Shown piece after piece: positions 33,628 to 45,300 of a stretch of 64,000 nucleotides of DNA (positions are counted from its first letter, which is position 1; each line of letters opens with the position of its first letter). The DNA lies in assembly GCA_002224055.1 (NCBI GenBank), contig AZLU01000041.1, positions 52,744 through 116,743 of the forward strand. The letters run 5' to 3'. This DNA is from Pezizomycotina sp. ARF18 (taxonomy: Eukaryota > Ascomycota). The position numbers were made by a program, and so were the translations under genes. Under the pieces are notes generated by a model that saw only the letters and a program-made list of their open reading frames with translations, had not been told where the DNA came from and made no database searches.

Positions 33628-36600
33628 GTTTAATTTTAGATGAACTGATTAGAGTATTCTCCAAAAGGATATAGCAGGATATACTTGTGCGGAATATAAA
33701 AATCGATATGCGATCGCTTTAGAGTGAGATATTCTTTAGGTATGTTGAAGAAATGGAAAGGATGGAGGTTTTCAAGTCTATAAGAAAATCTAAAGATTGA
33801 GTAGAATCCGCTGAGCAATGAAGCTAAAGGGAAGATGAAGATGAAGGTGCTGATGATGCTAAGAGAAAAAACAGGACCGATGACAGGATCCGCGACCGAT
33901 AAAATAGAAAGTTTCCATAATCCTCAATTTGCGTGAATTTGTACGTGAGTAAGAGTGTTTTCGCTGATGGTGAGAGAGGGGGAAATGTAAGACGGATCCG
34001 CTATTCTGTCGCTATCATGCGGGCGATGCGAGCTGTCACGGCCGACGTCTCGATTTGTTTTGATTTGTTAGTTTCGCGTATTAAAAACGGTGTGGAATGA
34101 TTTTTTATTTTGGCTGTAACGGGGTGTGTAACTCTCGACGAGGGTCGCACAAAAACTCTGCTCACCTTTCGGCGGACATGGTGCGCCTCCGCCATCATGC
34201 GTGATGGACGGAAGATCCATCGATGCCAGACGAAACTCCCGCGCAGTCGTTGATGACTCCTGCAGGAGGTAAACTAGCTAGCCCTTCCAATTACGGCATG
34301 GGATTCCATAACCTTACAGGGTCGCGATGGTTAATAATGGGTAATAACAATCATGCCATTGGTGTTCAAGCGAGTAGGATACTTCTGGAAGGCTTGGGAG
34401 AAAGTTACTCCCCAGAATCGCTCGGTACCAGGGTAGAAGTCGAACCGTCGAAGAGCTGTTTGTTGAGAGCGACATTGCGAAGAACCTCGATAAAAGCTCT
34501 ACAGAGAAGCTACATTAAGAATTAAGAATTAATTCTTATTCTCGCTGTAAGATCTTGCTTAACAGCGTTAGTAGAAAGAAGTATCGTAAAAGACTAGGGT
34601 AGCATTCTCCGAAGGCTGGATTCCCCGAGTATACTAATACCAACGAAATGATTCGGCCAGAAAATTTAATGAGCAGGGTTTCTTTACACGTGTGGTTGCC
34701 TTCTCCTGTTTTCCAAAATACACGAGCTACTCGCCCAGGGATACAAATCTCAGGAACAAGTGTGGAATAACAAACGATGATCGTGCCGGGGTGTTGCACT
34801 ATGGTTGATCGGCGGTTTCCCCTACGGTGTGGAAAATTGGGTGAGCCGGGAAAAGCCATTTCACGCAAAAATACGAATTGGTATGAAGGATCTCACACCT
34901 CGCCGAGCTACAGACAGTAAGGTAAACCATGGTTAAGCTTTCACAGCTTCTTAAAAGGATATATTAATGGTATTGTCAGTGGCTAAAACATTTAAAACCA
35001 AGAGAATAAACGAAAAAATTTGTCACTCGTGACTGCGGAACTTCGAGTCCGCACGTTTCTAGAGGATATTTCGGTAATAATTTGTGGCCTGGCGGGAAGG
35101 TGGGGGCTTATCTGCTCCACGGCCGCCACGGCGGAAAGCCAAGTTGGCCACCTCAACGGCAAGGGTGGGAGGAAGGGTCGCACAGGTGTCAAATCACTAT
35201 CGCAATCGGTAGTAAAAACTTCTTCCCCTCAAATAGTCAACCAGAAACCATTGATTACTATTCGTTAGCTCTTCTAGTTCCAGTCGCTTCATGGAACTGA
35301 TCTAAATAACCTCGTAAAAATAAAATTTAAAATATCCAGCTAGCATAATAGGTAGCCGGCCGAGCAGTTTGGCGATATAACCAAATTAAAAATACTAATA
35401 AATTTAAAATCTCTTTTAAGGAGACAAATCGCGACGCTGCTAGCTTATTGAGGCTAGTGAAAAGGAGTGGAATAGGCATCTTCTTTCCTCAGCCTCGTAG
35501 AGCAGGATCCTTTTCTTCCCGAAGAACGAACGATCGTGACTGAGACTGAATTGTTCCAAAGACAGCGTGTCCCACTCGTTGGAAAGGATAGAACCCCACG
35601 ACGACGACCGCTGATCAACACTAAGTCCTCAGAATGGAGAGAAAATAAAGGTTTTAATTCGAGCCGTTGACTCTTTTCTTCGGTGCTATTTTTGGGCAAG
35701 CTGAGGATCCGAATCTTTCCTGAAAAAGGAACAAAAAAAGGGGGGCCTCGTTTTTTGCTATCGTGCGAGGCAAAGCGTAAGCACTAACTAAATCGTCAAC
35801 CCCGAAATCCATTTTTTCAGGATCCCTCACGTAGATTCTCCCCAAAACAAAATGTCGTCATGAGAGTTGAGCGTTCGATTTCATGATCTCGAAATAGGGA
35901 AAAGGACAGTGTAATGTTTCCCTAGAGGTCAGTGCACAGCAAATCTGTGCATAGGGTCTGATCGGCGCACCTGTAGGAAATACAGACAGAGCACGGAGAT
36001 ATTACCGATTAATTCAGCATGCTAGCACGGCAAGCTGCTGACTGAGAGAGCTTTGAACGCGGAGAAGACTATAAGCAATTTACTAGCAGTGACCATTTTA
36101 GGCAGGTGGGAGGCCGTTTTCGTGTGTAACCGCCAAGGGATCTAAAAAATTTTTAGCGTACCTCTAATAGAACTCGAAACGGTTAAGCTCGAGTTCTCAT
36201 CGTCGGCGAACTTCGTAGCTTGATTTCTAATGAAAGCTATGGAAACCGCCTGATGGCAATGTCCCGAGTTGTCTGTAAGCCTGAGGTGATTGAAAGACGT
36301 TAATCAAGGGTCCATATATGACCCTGAATCCACCGTGCGCCATGGAACTAATGCGACGTTAGTCTAAAAACAGTTTGAATAACAGCTTATGCTTATGCAC
36401 CTGTTCTAGAAGACACTGCTGAAGCGAAACCGATAAGATATAAGATATAAGCAGCCGTTAGTTATTTATGTAAAAAGGTGCAGCAATGAATCAAATAGCT
36501 AAAAATTGCGATCAACGGTTATTTCGTGTTACCTCGCGTTTTCCTCGGTATCAACTACCGGCAAATAAATAGTGCGAAAATTGTGGATCAAAATTCTCCT

Positions 36601-37372
36601 TGACCTCCTTAGCAAAATCAATATCTTCATTCAGGAGGGGAAATGGCCGCGAAAGAGTCAAATAAGATCATGAAGAGAAGCTGTCATAAGCTTCTTGACT
36701 TAATTAGCCCCTCATACTGCCTTCGGTCAGCGTTATCGAACTGGCTTCCTAAAATCGTAAGCGTCAGACTTTGAATACGAGTAATCATTGCTTGCAGATG
36801 GCATGGGTGGAATACTCAACTCAACTAGTACAAAGGCAGCATATTCTATGATAAGCGAGCATGTTCGAACGCAGGTTATCGTCGGTATACCCATTAGAGA
36901 ATATTGACTATTGTAATGCTCTGGCGATGCCGTCTTAGTAAAGTTCCTGCTTGTGCTGTGCTAGCTAATGAGTAAGACGCCTTTACTGCAACATCATCAA
37001 CCTCAATGCTTTGCGTGCGAGAAAAGACAAGGGAGTCAGTTGAATCAGCGGCTAAATTACACGGAGCCAGATTAGTCCGACTCATTGTCGAGTTCAACTG
37101 TAATTTCTTTTCATGCGGAATAACGACGAGGGAGAGGATCAGCTATAGTAGGTAGGTTTTTGTTAGCAATTTCTATCTTCGAACTTGTGCATTTTTAAAT
37201 TTTAGTGTTAATCGTTAAATTCCAATAAAAGATGAAATGGAGATATAAAGCCAAAAGAGAGAACGCTTCAAACTAATCCTTCGGGTCGCTCTCTACTAAC
37301 TTTGGCGCAGAGGAGCCGCAAGCTAATTATGCTTTAGCTAAGATCAGAGGTTGCCTAGCTCATTAGCTTGGG
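33628..37372. other. Intergenic region
   Basis: Upstream region of the P450 followed by AT-leaning sequence. Open frames at 34223-34525 (+) and 35654-35845 (-) have no recognisable feature. A short ATAAGATATAAGATATAAG repeat is at about 36433-36451. Nothing supportable. Confidence 0.45.
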
Positions 37373-37810
37373 TTGCGGGGCGGACTGAAAAGAAAAGTTT
37401 CAAAACATCCAATGAAGGCGTTGAATGGAAATAAAATATTCCAAATTCTGGCAACGAAACAGGATTTTTGTTTCGGTCCCGCCACCGATCTTCGAGTTCG
37501 TGAACTCGTTGATTGGATCGGAGTGACAAAGTTCGTGTTTGTTTGTTTTTCCAGGCTCCAAGAGGCTCGGCCGGGCCACGTTTTTGGTGACTTTTCTGGT
37601 AGAGATAGAGCCATGTTTCATCTCCCTGCCGCGTCCAATCAAAGATCCATTATCACGAGCTTAATAAATGAATCTACCGCACGGATTCGGGTCTGCGCGG
37701 ATTTTGCAATCTCCATGAAAGCTCCTAAAAAAAAAAAAAAAAAAAAAAAAGTACGAGCAGTAGCAAAAGCCACGATAAATCCCGAAGATGCACAAAACGT
37801 TGCGCAATAA
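37373..37810 (+). other. Open frame of 145 codons, doubtful gene
   Basis: It is the longest open frame in an otherwise empty 6 kb and contains WIGVTKFVFVCFSRLQEARP followed by a poly-Lys run encoded by an A22 tract (37729-37750). There is no signal peptide, domain or promoter-like context. The A tract makes the frame after it arbitrary. I regard it as more likely chance than gene. Confidence 0.15.
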
Positions 37811-39671
37811 TACCTGCCTGTACCTTTACATATGCAGTGCAACTGAAATTTTTCCATGGTAAAATAATCCTCCGAGTTGCGATCGGCGCAGTTGTACCTT
37901 GCAGAGCCGCCATGCAATGCAGCTTTTCCTCCGATACCCCTCTTTTAGCTGGAAGAGCTTGAAGCTTCGGGGTATCCAGAGCTCAACTCCATGGTTTTTA
38001 TTAAGATGCAAATCATACCATAAGGGGCACGAGCTTACAAACTTGCTCAAATGATTTCTGTGACGGGTTTCGGCGCTGCCATTGAGTTCCCTAGCAGCAG
38101 GATATCCGATGACGACGTAGTATTCTCAGTTTTGTTTTGACGGAAACATAAAAGAACTTGAAGGAAAACGGTCGGGTGCTTTCCGCAACTTCTTCGACCC
38201 GACATCCCAATTCCGTTCGGATGGCTTATTGCGACATCACGCGGTTTTTTGACAGATATTCTATGCAGGAACGAAACGGATGTCGCCACTGAAGAGTCAG
38301 GAAAAAATTTTACTCTCATAGTAACTTTTCGGACAAGGATCTCTTGTACCTGATCATCTCACCAGCAAAATAGTCGCGATAGTTATCACTTCGACAGTGG
38401 GTTCAGAGTTAAAGTGGTATTGGAACTGAAATACAACGTGAGCGGGCCCGGCCGAGCTTTTTTGTCTTAACCTGCTCAAATAGTCAGTGAAAATATTTTA
38501 ATAATCGCAGAACTGATAAGGTAATGCCAATTTCATTAAGCGAGAACCTGAGCCGTGAGGAGCCACGAACACAAGAGATCGAAACGGAATAACTTCAGTT
38601 CCGCTTACTATTCAGCGCGTTGCACAGCCAAAAACGCTCCATAGGATGATATATAATAGCGTTTTATTAACCTTTCTGGTGTGGGCTATAGGCCCTACCT
38701 GTGTGCCATGTGTATTGCAAGGTCTGTATCAAGGGAGAAAGAAGCAAAAGAAGGGCTTGGAGGTTAGCTGGGTACCTCTATAGGGCAGCATTTCTTTCCC
38801 TGCATAGGAAAGGGTTTGCAGTGTGCAGTTTTCAGTCCCTTGCCCGGAAATTCAGCAGTCGCGTTTTTTGTTTTAATCACCTTATTTGGGCACTGAAGAC
38901 GTCCCGGCCGAGGAACTTTGGGCCAAAGTTGACTATGACCCACAATCAAAAGGAGGTGTGCTAAATTGGTCGTAACAATTAGCCTAGATTGTAATTATTA
39001 TGGTAGAATGTTCTATACCTTCTTCTTTATTACCCTTTTCCCCTTACTTTTATTATTATTCCTTCTGTCTCTCCATTAGGCTGCACGACGAGCGTTTTCC
39101 TATGCGAAATTTCCACGTGGACCAGTCCTGCTCCAAAGCGATTGTGATGCCATCATCGAGCCTTATTTTTGGTGGGATGGCGGGGTGGGGTGTACATAGC
39201 TCTGGTTTTCCTTCTTACCACGCCCGACCCGAAGCTGTGTAAGAGAGCAAGGCAAGGTATTCCGAAATAGAATCGATCAGCGTCAGTATTCTTTATTTGG
39301 TACAGAGGAAATAGTGCGCGTGAGAAAGGAATGTTCTTCTCTTTAGCTCCCTCTGAAGCTCTCCGCCGACATACAAAAAGCTGCGATGCTGCCCTTCGTT
39401 GGTTTCTTCTGGCGTTGAGCCTCGGCCGTGACCTACACAGACAGCTATTATTCACCAAATAACAACAATTCTAAAACATCAGAAACAATCAAAGCAATAT
39501 CGTCATTGAACCCTGGCTTACTTTTTTTTTTCCTGAACCGAGAAATTCTTCGGACGCTGCTGTGCATTATCAAACCTGCGGCTTCCCGAGTGGCTTTTTC
39601 TATAAGGCTCTAATAGACGTTTCGAATTATAAATATATCTTGAAGTTTCCGGATATCTCGATTCTTCTTTT

Positions 39672-39703
<32 letters not shown>

Positions 39704-39848
39704 CATCAGCATTAGGCATCCTTTAGGAAGCGGAAGAGATCTTACCTTCATTCATCGATACACAACATCCTTAAGCGACGTCAGCCCTTCTCGAAAACGA
39801 ATAAACACCCATTTGTCCAATCTACGAACTTCAAGCATCGATAGCTAT
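37811..39848. other. Intergenic region
   Basis: No gene supported. It contains an (ATC)n run at 39676-39700 and CCGGCCGAG-type patches at 38450 and 38903. The right part is the C/T- and TATA-rich promoter zone of the next gene. Confidence 0.5.
39676..39700. repeat. (ATC)n microsatellite
   Basis: Eight ATC units followed by AACATCAGC; the second such run in the window. Confidence 0.85.
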
Positions 39849-39855
39849 TATATAA
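39849..39855 (+). promoter_or_regulatory. TATA box of the 40.0 kb gene
   Basis: TATATAA lies 147 bp upstream of ATG 40002, followed by a second TATA-like ATATAAACC (about 39875) and a pyrimidine-rich leader with CTTCC/TCTC motifs. The layout is the same as at the 2.2 kb gene. Confidence 0.5.
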
Positions 39856-40001
39856 CTCTCAATAATCTTTTGAATATAAACCCTTGTGATATCGATCCGA
39901 TCTTCAATTCTCTGCCCATACATTCAAAACTCTCATTCCTCCTCTTACTATATAATACCAATCTTACAAAGGTTCAATCGATCAAACATATCTAGTTCAA
40001 A

Positions 40002-42373
40002 ATGACTACCGTTCTCTTCCCGCTTCCTCCTCCCAGTCCAAGAGCTCCACACTCAAGAAGCACTACCCCGTACTACTCGGCGATATTGCCCGCGGTGCTT
40101 CAGATGCAATTGACGCCCTCGAGCTCTTCGGAAGACTTCTCCGTGGCCAAGACAGTGATCCTAGCTCCGTCGGTTTCATGGCCTACGACGCCCACGTCGG
40201 TGACACTTCCTGCCAGCTCCGTGCCGGCATGATGCGCGAGGCATTCTCTTACCACCAGCAACTCCACCACTCCAACCCGAACGCGGATACCGAGAACCCG
40301 ACCTGGCTGTTGCAATGACCATGGCTCTGCGGATGTGCAAGGACGCGGCACAAGACGCCTGCTACAAGATGACGAAGAAGAAGGTCAGGCCCGTCGCGCT
40401 CGTTTCAACGCCAAGACGGAAACCGGTGAGAAGATCGCCGAAGCACTAGGCTGGGTAGAGCCCGAGCTTATGCTTTGGGAACCGAAGTCACCTGCTGCTC
40501 CTAGTGTAACCAGCGCCGGAAGCGATGACGACAACGAGAGCATGAGCACTTGGTCTTCTGTCACCTCTGTCAACAACTCTGTCTTCTCCACCCGCGCTTC
40601 TTCTCCTGTTCCTTTCAGTCGCCCTACTGATAGAATCATGCGCCACTCCGCTTCTTCGGCTTCGCTGGCTGAAGCCAACCCGACTCCTTGCTCCGGAGGT
40701 TGCGACGGTGACGCACTCGACAAGAAGCTCCTCGCTTCCCAGAATGGCCAAGAATCCGGTGAGGCGATCAAGTGGAACCTGCTCGACGGAAAGACCATGG
40801 TCCGCTTCATCGTCTACACCTATGTTCTCTCCAAGTACAAGCACTTCTGCCGCCTCGAAAACGTCGTCGGAGCCCGCCTCGACGCTAAGGCCTGCGCGAA
40901 ATTCGGCGAGGACCTGATCAAGCCATACAACGACGAAAGAACAACGAGTACGCCCCCGTCAGGTTCCCAAGCGCGTCGAAGTGGAACTGCACAACATGCA
41001 GGTCTGGGTTTCCGAGCTCAGTTGCTCCTTCCTAAGCACCCTAGCCCAGCGCTCTTCGCTTCTAGGCTTCGACAACCTACTATCCCGCTCGCTACGCCGC
41101 GCCGTGACCAAGCACGCTGCCATGCCGACGTACCTCGGCTACCTGCTCATGCGCGAAGACCTAGCTCGATCGGCGAGCAGATCATCCTCGTTGACCGCCA
41201 CTTCTGCAAGGACGGCTTCCACTCGAACATCTTCATCGCCTACCTCGAGGCCGACAACGATAACTACTCCTACCACGGAACCAGCGGTTTCAGCCTTGGT
41301 CCTAAGGTAACTTGGCGCGTCGAGCCGGCTCCGGCGGATTACCTCACCAACCTCGAGAACGACACCGACCCGCACGTTGTCATCATGGGTAACTCCATCG
41401 AGGGTACCTACGCCGACTACATGACTGCTTCCCACCCGGACGCTCACACTTCCAAGAAGCACGAGGATGCCTGCGCCGAGAACGAATCCCACGTCGCCGA
41501 TTTCCTGGCTGCGGACCACGACCGCCTGTCCATCGCTTTCATGGCGACGCACAAGCACTACGCCTTCCCCTTTCCGACCCTAAGGAAAACGAAGCCGGCG
41601 AAGGCAAAGTCGTCTTTGACATCATGGAGCAAGAACAGCCGGGTCTCGGTGTGCAATGGGAGTCGGCCAAGGATGAAGCCGCCAGCCTGGATGCGTCAAC
41701 GACAACCTCCGCATCTTCTCCTGGCAGCACATTGTTCTCGAAACCAGGAACAGGCTCGCCAAGAAGGTCGCCGAGCGCAAGGATATGATGCCGCTCTCCG
41801 CCGACGTCCCCGTGATTGCTAAGGTCGAAGCTCCGATTTTCTTGGACGATACCCCGGTCCGACCAAGAAGGAGAGGAGAAGAAAGCCACAGTACGCCCGG
41901 CTCCCAAGGCTAAGCCCCTCGAGCAGCTCCCAGAATGCCGGAGACTCCCAGAGCTCCCTGCCCGCCTCAGAAGACGTACGTCGCGCCGGAAATGAAGCAG
42001 GCAATCAAGGAAGTCGAGAGCCGAAGCCGGTCAAGAAAGCCGAGGAATCGAAGGAGCAGCCCGCACAGACCGAGGCCAAACCTGTTGTTGCTGAACAGCC
42101 AAAGGTCGCTGAAGTTGCCGCTGTTGAACAGCCCAAAGTCGTCGAACCGGTAGTGGTCGTTGAGGAACCGAAAGCCGCAGAGACTTCCGCTTCCGCCACC
42201 GCCGAGGAAAACAAAGCCGTCGTTCCGTCCACTCCCGTCGCAGTTGAGCAGCGGAAGTCGATCGTCGCTTCTCCGGCTAGAAGGTGACGATATCGGACGA
42301 GAAGCCCAGGATTCCTCGTACAGCGACCTCGTTTTCGCTGCTGGCGTCAGCCTTCGTGCCGTTGCTGGGATGA
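40002..42373 (+). CDS. Large unrecognised fungal protein, about 790 aa (frameshifted)
   Basis: The start ATG at 40002 follows TTCAAA and is preceded by a TATA box. Trace: MTTVLFP, KKHYPVLLGDIARGASDAID, ALELFGRLLRGQDSDPSS, SCQLRAGMMREAFSYHQQLH; then a long frame (to 40940) with a Ser/Thr-rich linker (SMSTWSSVTSVNNSVFSTRA) and the helical WNLLDGKTMVRFIVYTYVLS; then RVEVELHNMQVWVSELSCSF and MPTYLGYLLMREDLARS; then IGEQIILVDRHFCKDGFHSN, LTNLENDTDPHVVIMGNSIE, FMATHKHYAFPF; then WQHIVLETRNRLAKKVAERK. The tail carries Glu/Pro/Val repeats (EQPKVAEVAAVEQPKVVEP) and a hydrophobic end SFSLLASAFVPLLG. No signal peptide is seen, so it is probably intracellular. I do not recognise the family and no catalytic motif stands out. 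GC-rich coding bias is strong throughout. About six to eight indels are needed. Confidence 0.75.
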
Positions 42374-45300
42374 TCTTCGTTTCGGTCGTCTCTCGGTTAT
42401 AAAATGACCCTCAAATCTCCTCGATAAATCAAACAAACATTAACAAGCCATGAGAGAGTCCACAGCATCAGCACCATCACCATCACCATCACCAAGAGGA
42501 GGGTTAGGAGGGGTAGAGGAAGATATCCGCAACAGCAGCAACCACTTCCACACAAACGATGCCGCCAGCTGGCATCACCGAAAAGAAAAGATCATCATCG
42601 GAGTTTTATACCTACTTGCTTATCATGTCGCTGTTTACTGTCTCGAGTTCTTTGCTTGGTCGTTTTCGTCCGTGTTTTCCACGCGATTGAGGTTTTTCTG
42701 CCTGCTGTTTTTCTTTTGCTTTGTTTTCCTTCTGAGGTTTTTCTTTTGTGTAGGCGTTTTTAGCTACTGGCAATTTCACTAGTAATTTTTTTGATTTTCC
42801 TGTTTATTTTTCTTTTCTATGGCAATTTAATAGTAAAAAGTTTTGCATCATGAAAATAACCCAAGCAACCTCACAAAAAAAAATATTTACTAGTTACTTA
42901 CTTAAGTAAGTAGACGGGATATACACATAGATAGTTTTCGGTTTTTAGCATCACAGCATTTATTCATCTTTTGTTTCTTTTGGCGGTTTCTAGGCTTGTT
43001 TCGTTTCACTTTCATATCGTATATATATTTCTAGTATCCGAGTCTATTCATATACATAGTAATCATCTCCATCTAGCTAGCTAGTATTTTTCAATCAATA
43101 AAAGTTTTGCAGTTTGATTAAACCTACGATACACGAAATCCGAAATTTACTGCTCTGGCAAAACAAACTTGTGACGAGTTAAAGATCGACCTTTGTACGA
43201 CGACTAGGGTTGATCCAGGCAAAGTTCACATGACTTTTAGACTTCATAACTAGAAGGTGCTGAAAATTTTTTCAAGTAACACATGTCGGGCCCTCTCGGC
43301 CTTATAATCATGCATATTAGCAAGCATGTAGGGTAATCCATTAATAGCTCAACCATCCTTCACGTCGCACGCAATTATTACTGTTCATTTCTTCTAGGGA
43401 TCCTTGCAGAAGCAGATTTTGATACTTATCAACGTAGGGCGAAACATATTGACAGTGAAAATTTTTTCAGGATTGAAATAAAGGATCCATGAAGAATCCT
43501 CCTCCTGCCGCCGGAGAGTTGAAGATATATCCATCACAGAACAGGTTTATACGAAAAGTGAGATGGTTACAATACGTATAGGATTTTCATGATCTGCACA
43601 CGCGCTCTAGTTTGCAATGACGGCCGACTCCGTTTGATAAGAGCTTCATATTCTCAAGAAAAATGCATTTTAGGCTGGGATAACGTCCACAGTAAGCACT
43701 GTGAACTCTTCTCATTCAACTAGGCCCTTTGATACCGAGAGGAGCGTAAGAATGACACCTTCAAGGTTTGTTCTTATTCTTCTACATGGGTAACATCTCG
43801 TCATTATGACTAGAACCATCATAGCTTCGGAGACTAACAACAAACAATTGCGATAATTACAAAGAAAGAATATTCCTAAATACCCTCGACGGAATCGTTC
43901 ATCGAGGCGTTTTTACCCCCGACTTGATCGCGGATACGTTCACGGCACTGTTAACGCTTTCCCCATTATTTGCTTTCCGTACATGACCCGGATATGATGT
44001 TCCCTCGCCGAGGATGTGACTTTTGTAAACTATAACGACGCGGAGGACGTAGAGATTTGTCAAACATCGGCTCCGCCGTGCAGAAACTACAGTTTTATTC
44101 AATTGCTGTTTCGTAAAGCATGGCGCTCATTCAGTAAGCCACCAGCGAGAAAAATCTGATAATTGTAATTTATTATCTTGCCCGACACATGCTACAGCAT
44201 TTTACAAAGTTATCGCTCCGAGTCGAAAGCGGGTTGTTTCCACCGCTGTTCATACCGTCAGCGCCCTCCTTCCTGACGATACAACTACAATAACTCTTAT
44301 GCAGCTTTCGCCCATCCCTAAGCCACAGGTATAATCCGCCTTGGTATGCACGGCTTCGTGCCATTCCTAATACTTGGATGAATATGACCTCTGTTGCCCT
44401 ATCGGTGAATTCTGGGTAGGTTTCGGTTTCGCCTTCTGGATTTTGTAACCCTACGAACCAAAGTATCAGGTTCATAAATGGACGGTTGAATTGCTTCCTC
44501 CATCCTATAATTTCGGAACTCATGCTCGCTCTTCGATCAAACCAGTAATCGATCCTTCAGGTTCATTTTTTATGTTGGTATCGTTGCCTCTATGTTTGTC
44601 TTCAAGTTTGATGCCTGACGTTTGTTCGGTATCTATCTTTCATATTGTAATCGCATCCAGTTGTGGTTTCTAGGGTTCTCCAATGTCTATTATCTAACGT
44701 ATATCATCGATGGGCATTCGGAGTAGAGATCTGATGGCTCTCATTTAGCGGACTTAAATATCCAAAGTGTGCCAGAGCTCCATCTAATATATGTCGTTTC
44801 GAATACCAACTCGGAGTAATAAAATGAATTCTTCAAGCCCAATCACGATACTGTTCGACGCTGTCTTTACCTTGACGGAATTACAAGGCCGCGATGGCTG
44901 AAGAATAAAGTAATCGTGCTTCAGAGACTCATGCTTAATGACATTATCTGCAGCCGCTCACCCCCGGGTGATAGGTCCCAGCGCTAGGGTCAACATTTGT
45001 TACTACCAAAAGCTAATAATTTATCCCCGCCAGACTGCTACAGTAAATTTCCGAATCTATAAATTTATGCTTTTCTCTTGTCAGAATCTCATACGAAATG
45101 AGATTGCTTTTTTGGATCTCCTAGAACAAATTGGTTAGGCGATTATGCGAAAGAAGGCGGATAGCACCGGCGCATTCTGCACAACGGCCATTTCAAGCTT
45201 AATTTTAAGCCCAATATGACGGATGCGTGGCAAAGGCTAACGTTAGCTTCCTATACAGCGGTTCGCGTCCTGTTGTTTTGTAGAAGCAAAGCGACGCCAC

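Noticed and set aside
42450-42782. 110-codon plus-strand frame with His repeat and hydrophobic end
   Set aside because: Begins in a CACCAT microsatellite 77 bp after the previous gene and ends in T-rich 3' flank; the hydrophobic part is just TTT-rich sequence.
44173-44523. 116-codon minus-strand frame
   Set aside because: No start context, no domain, no continuation in neighbouring frames.
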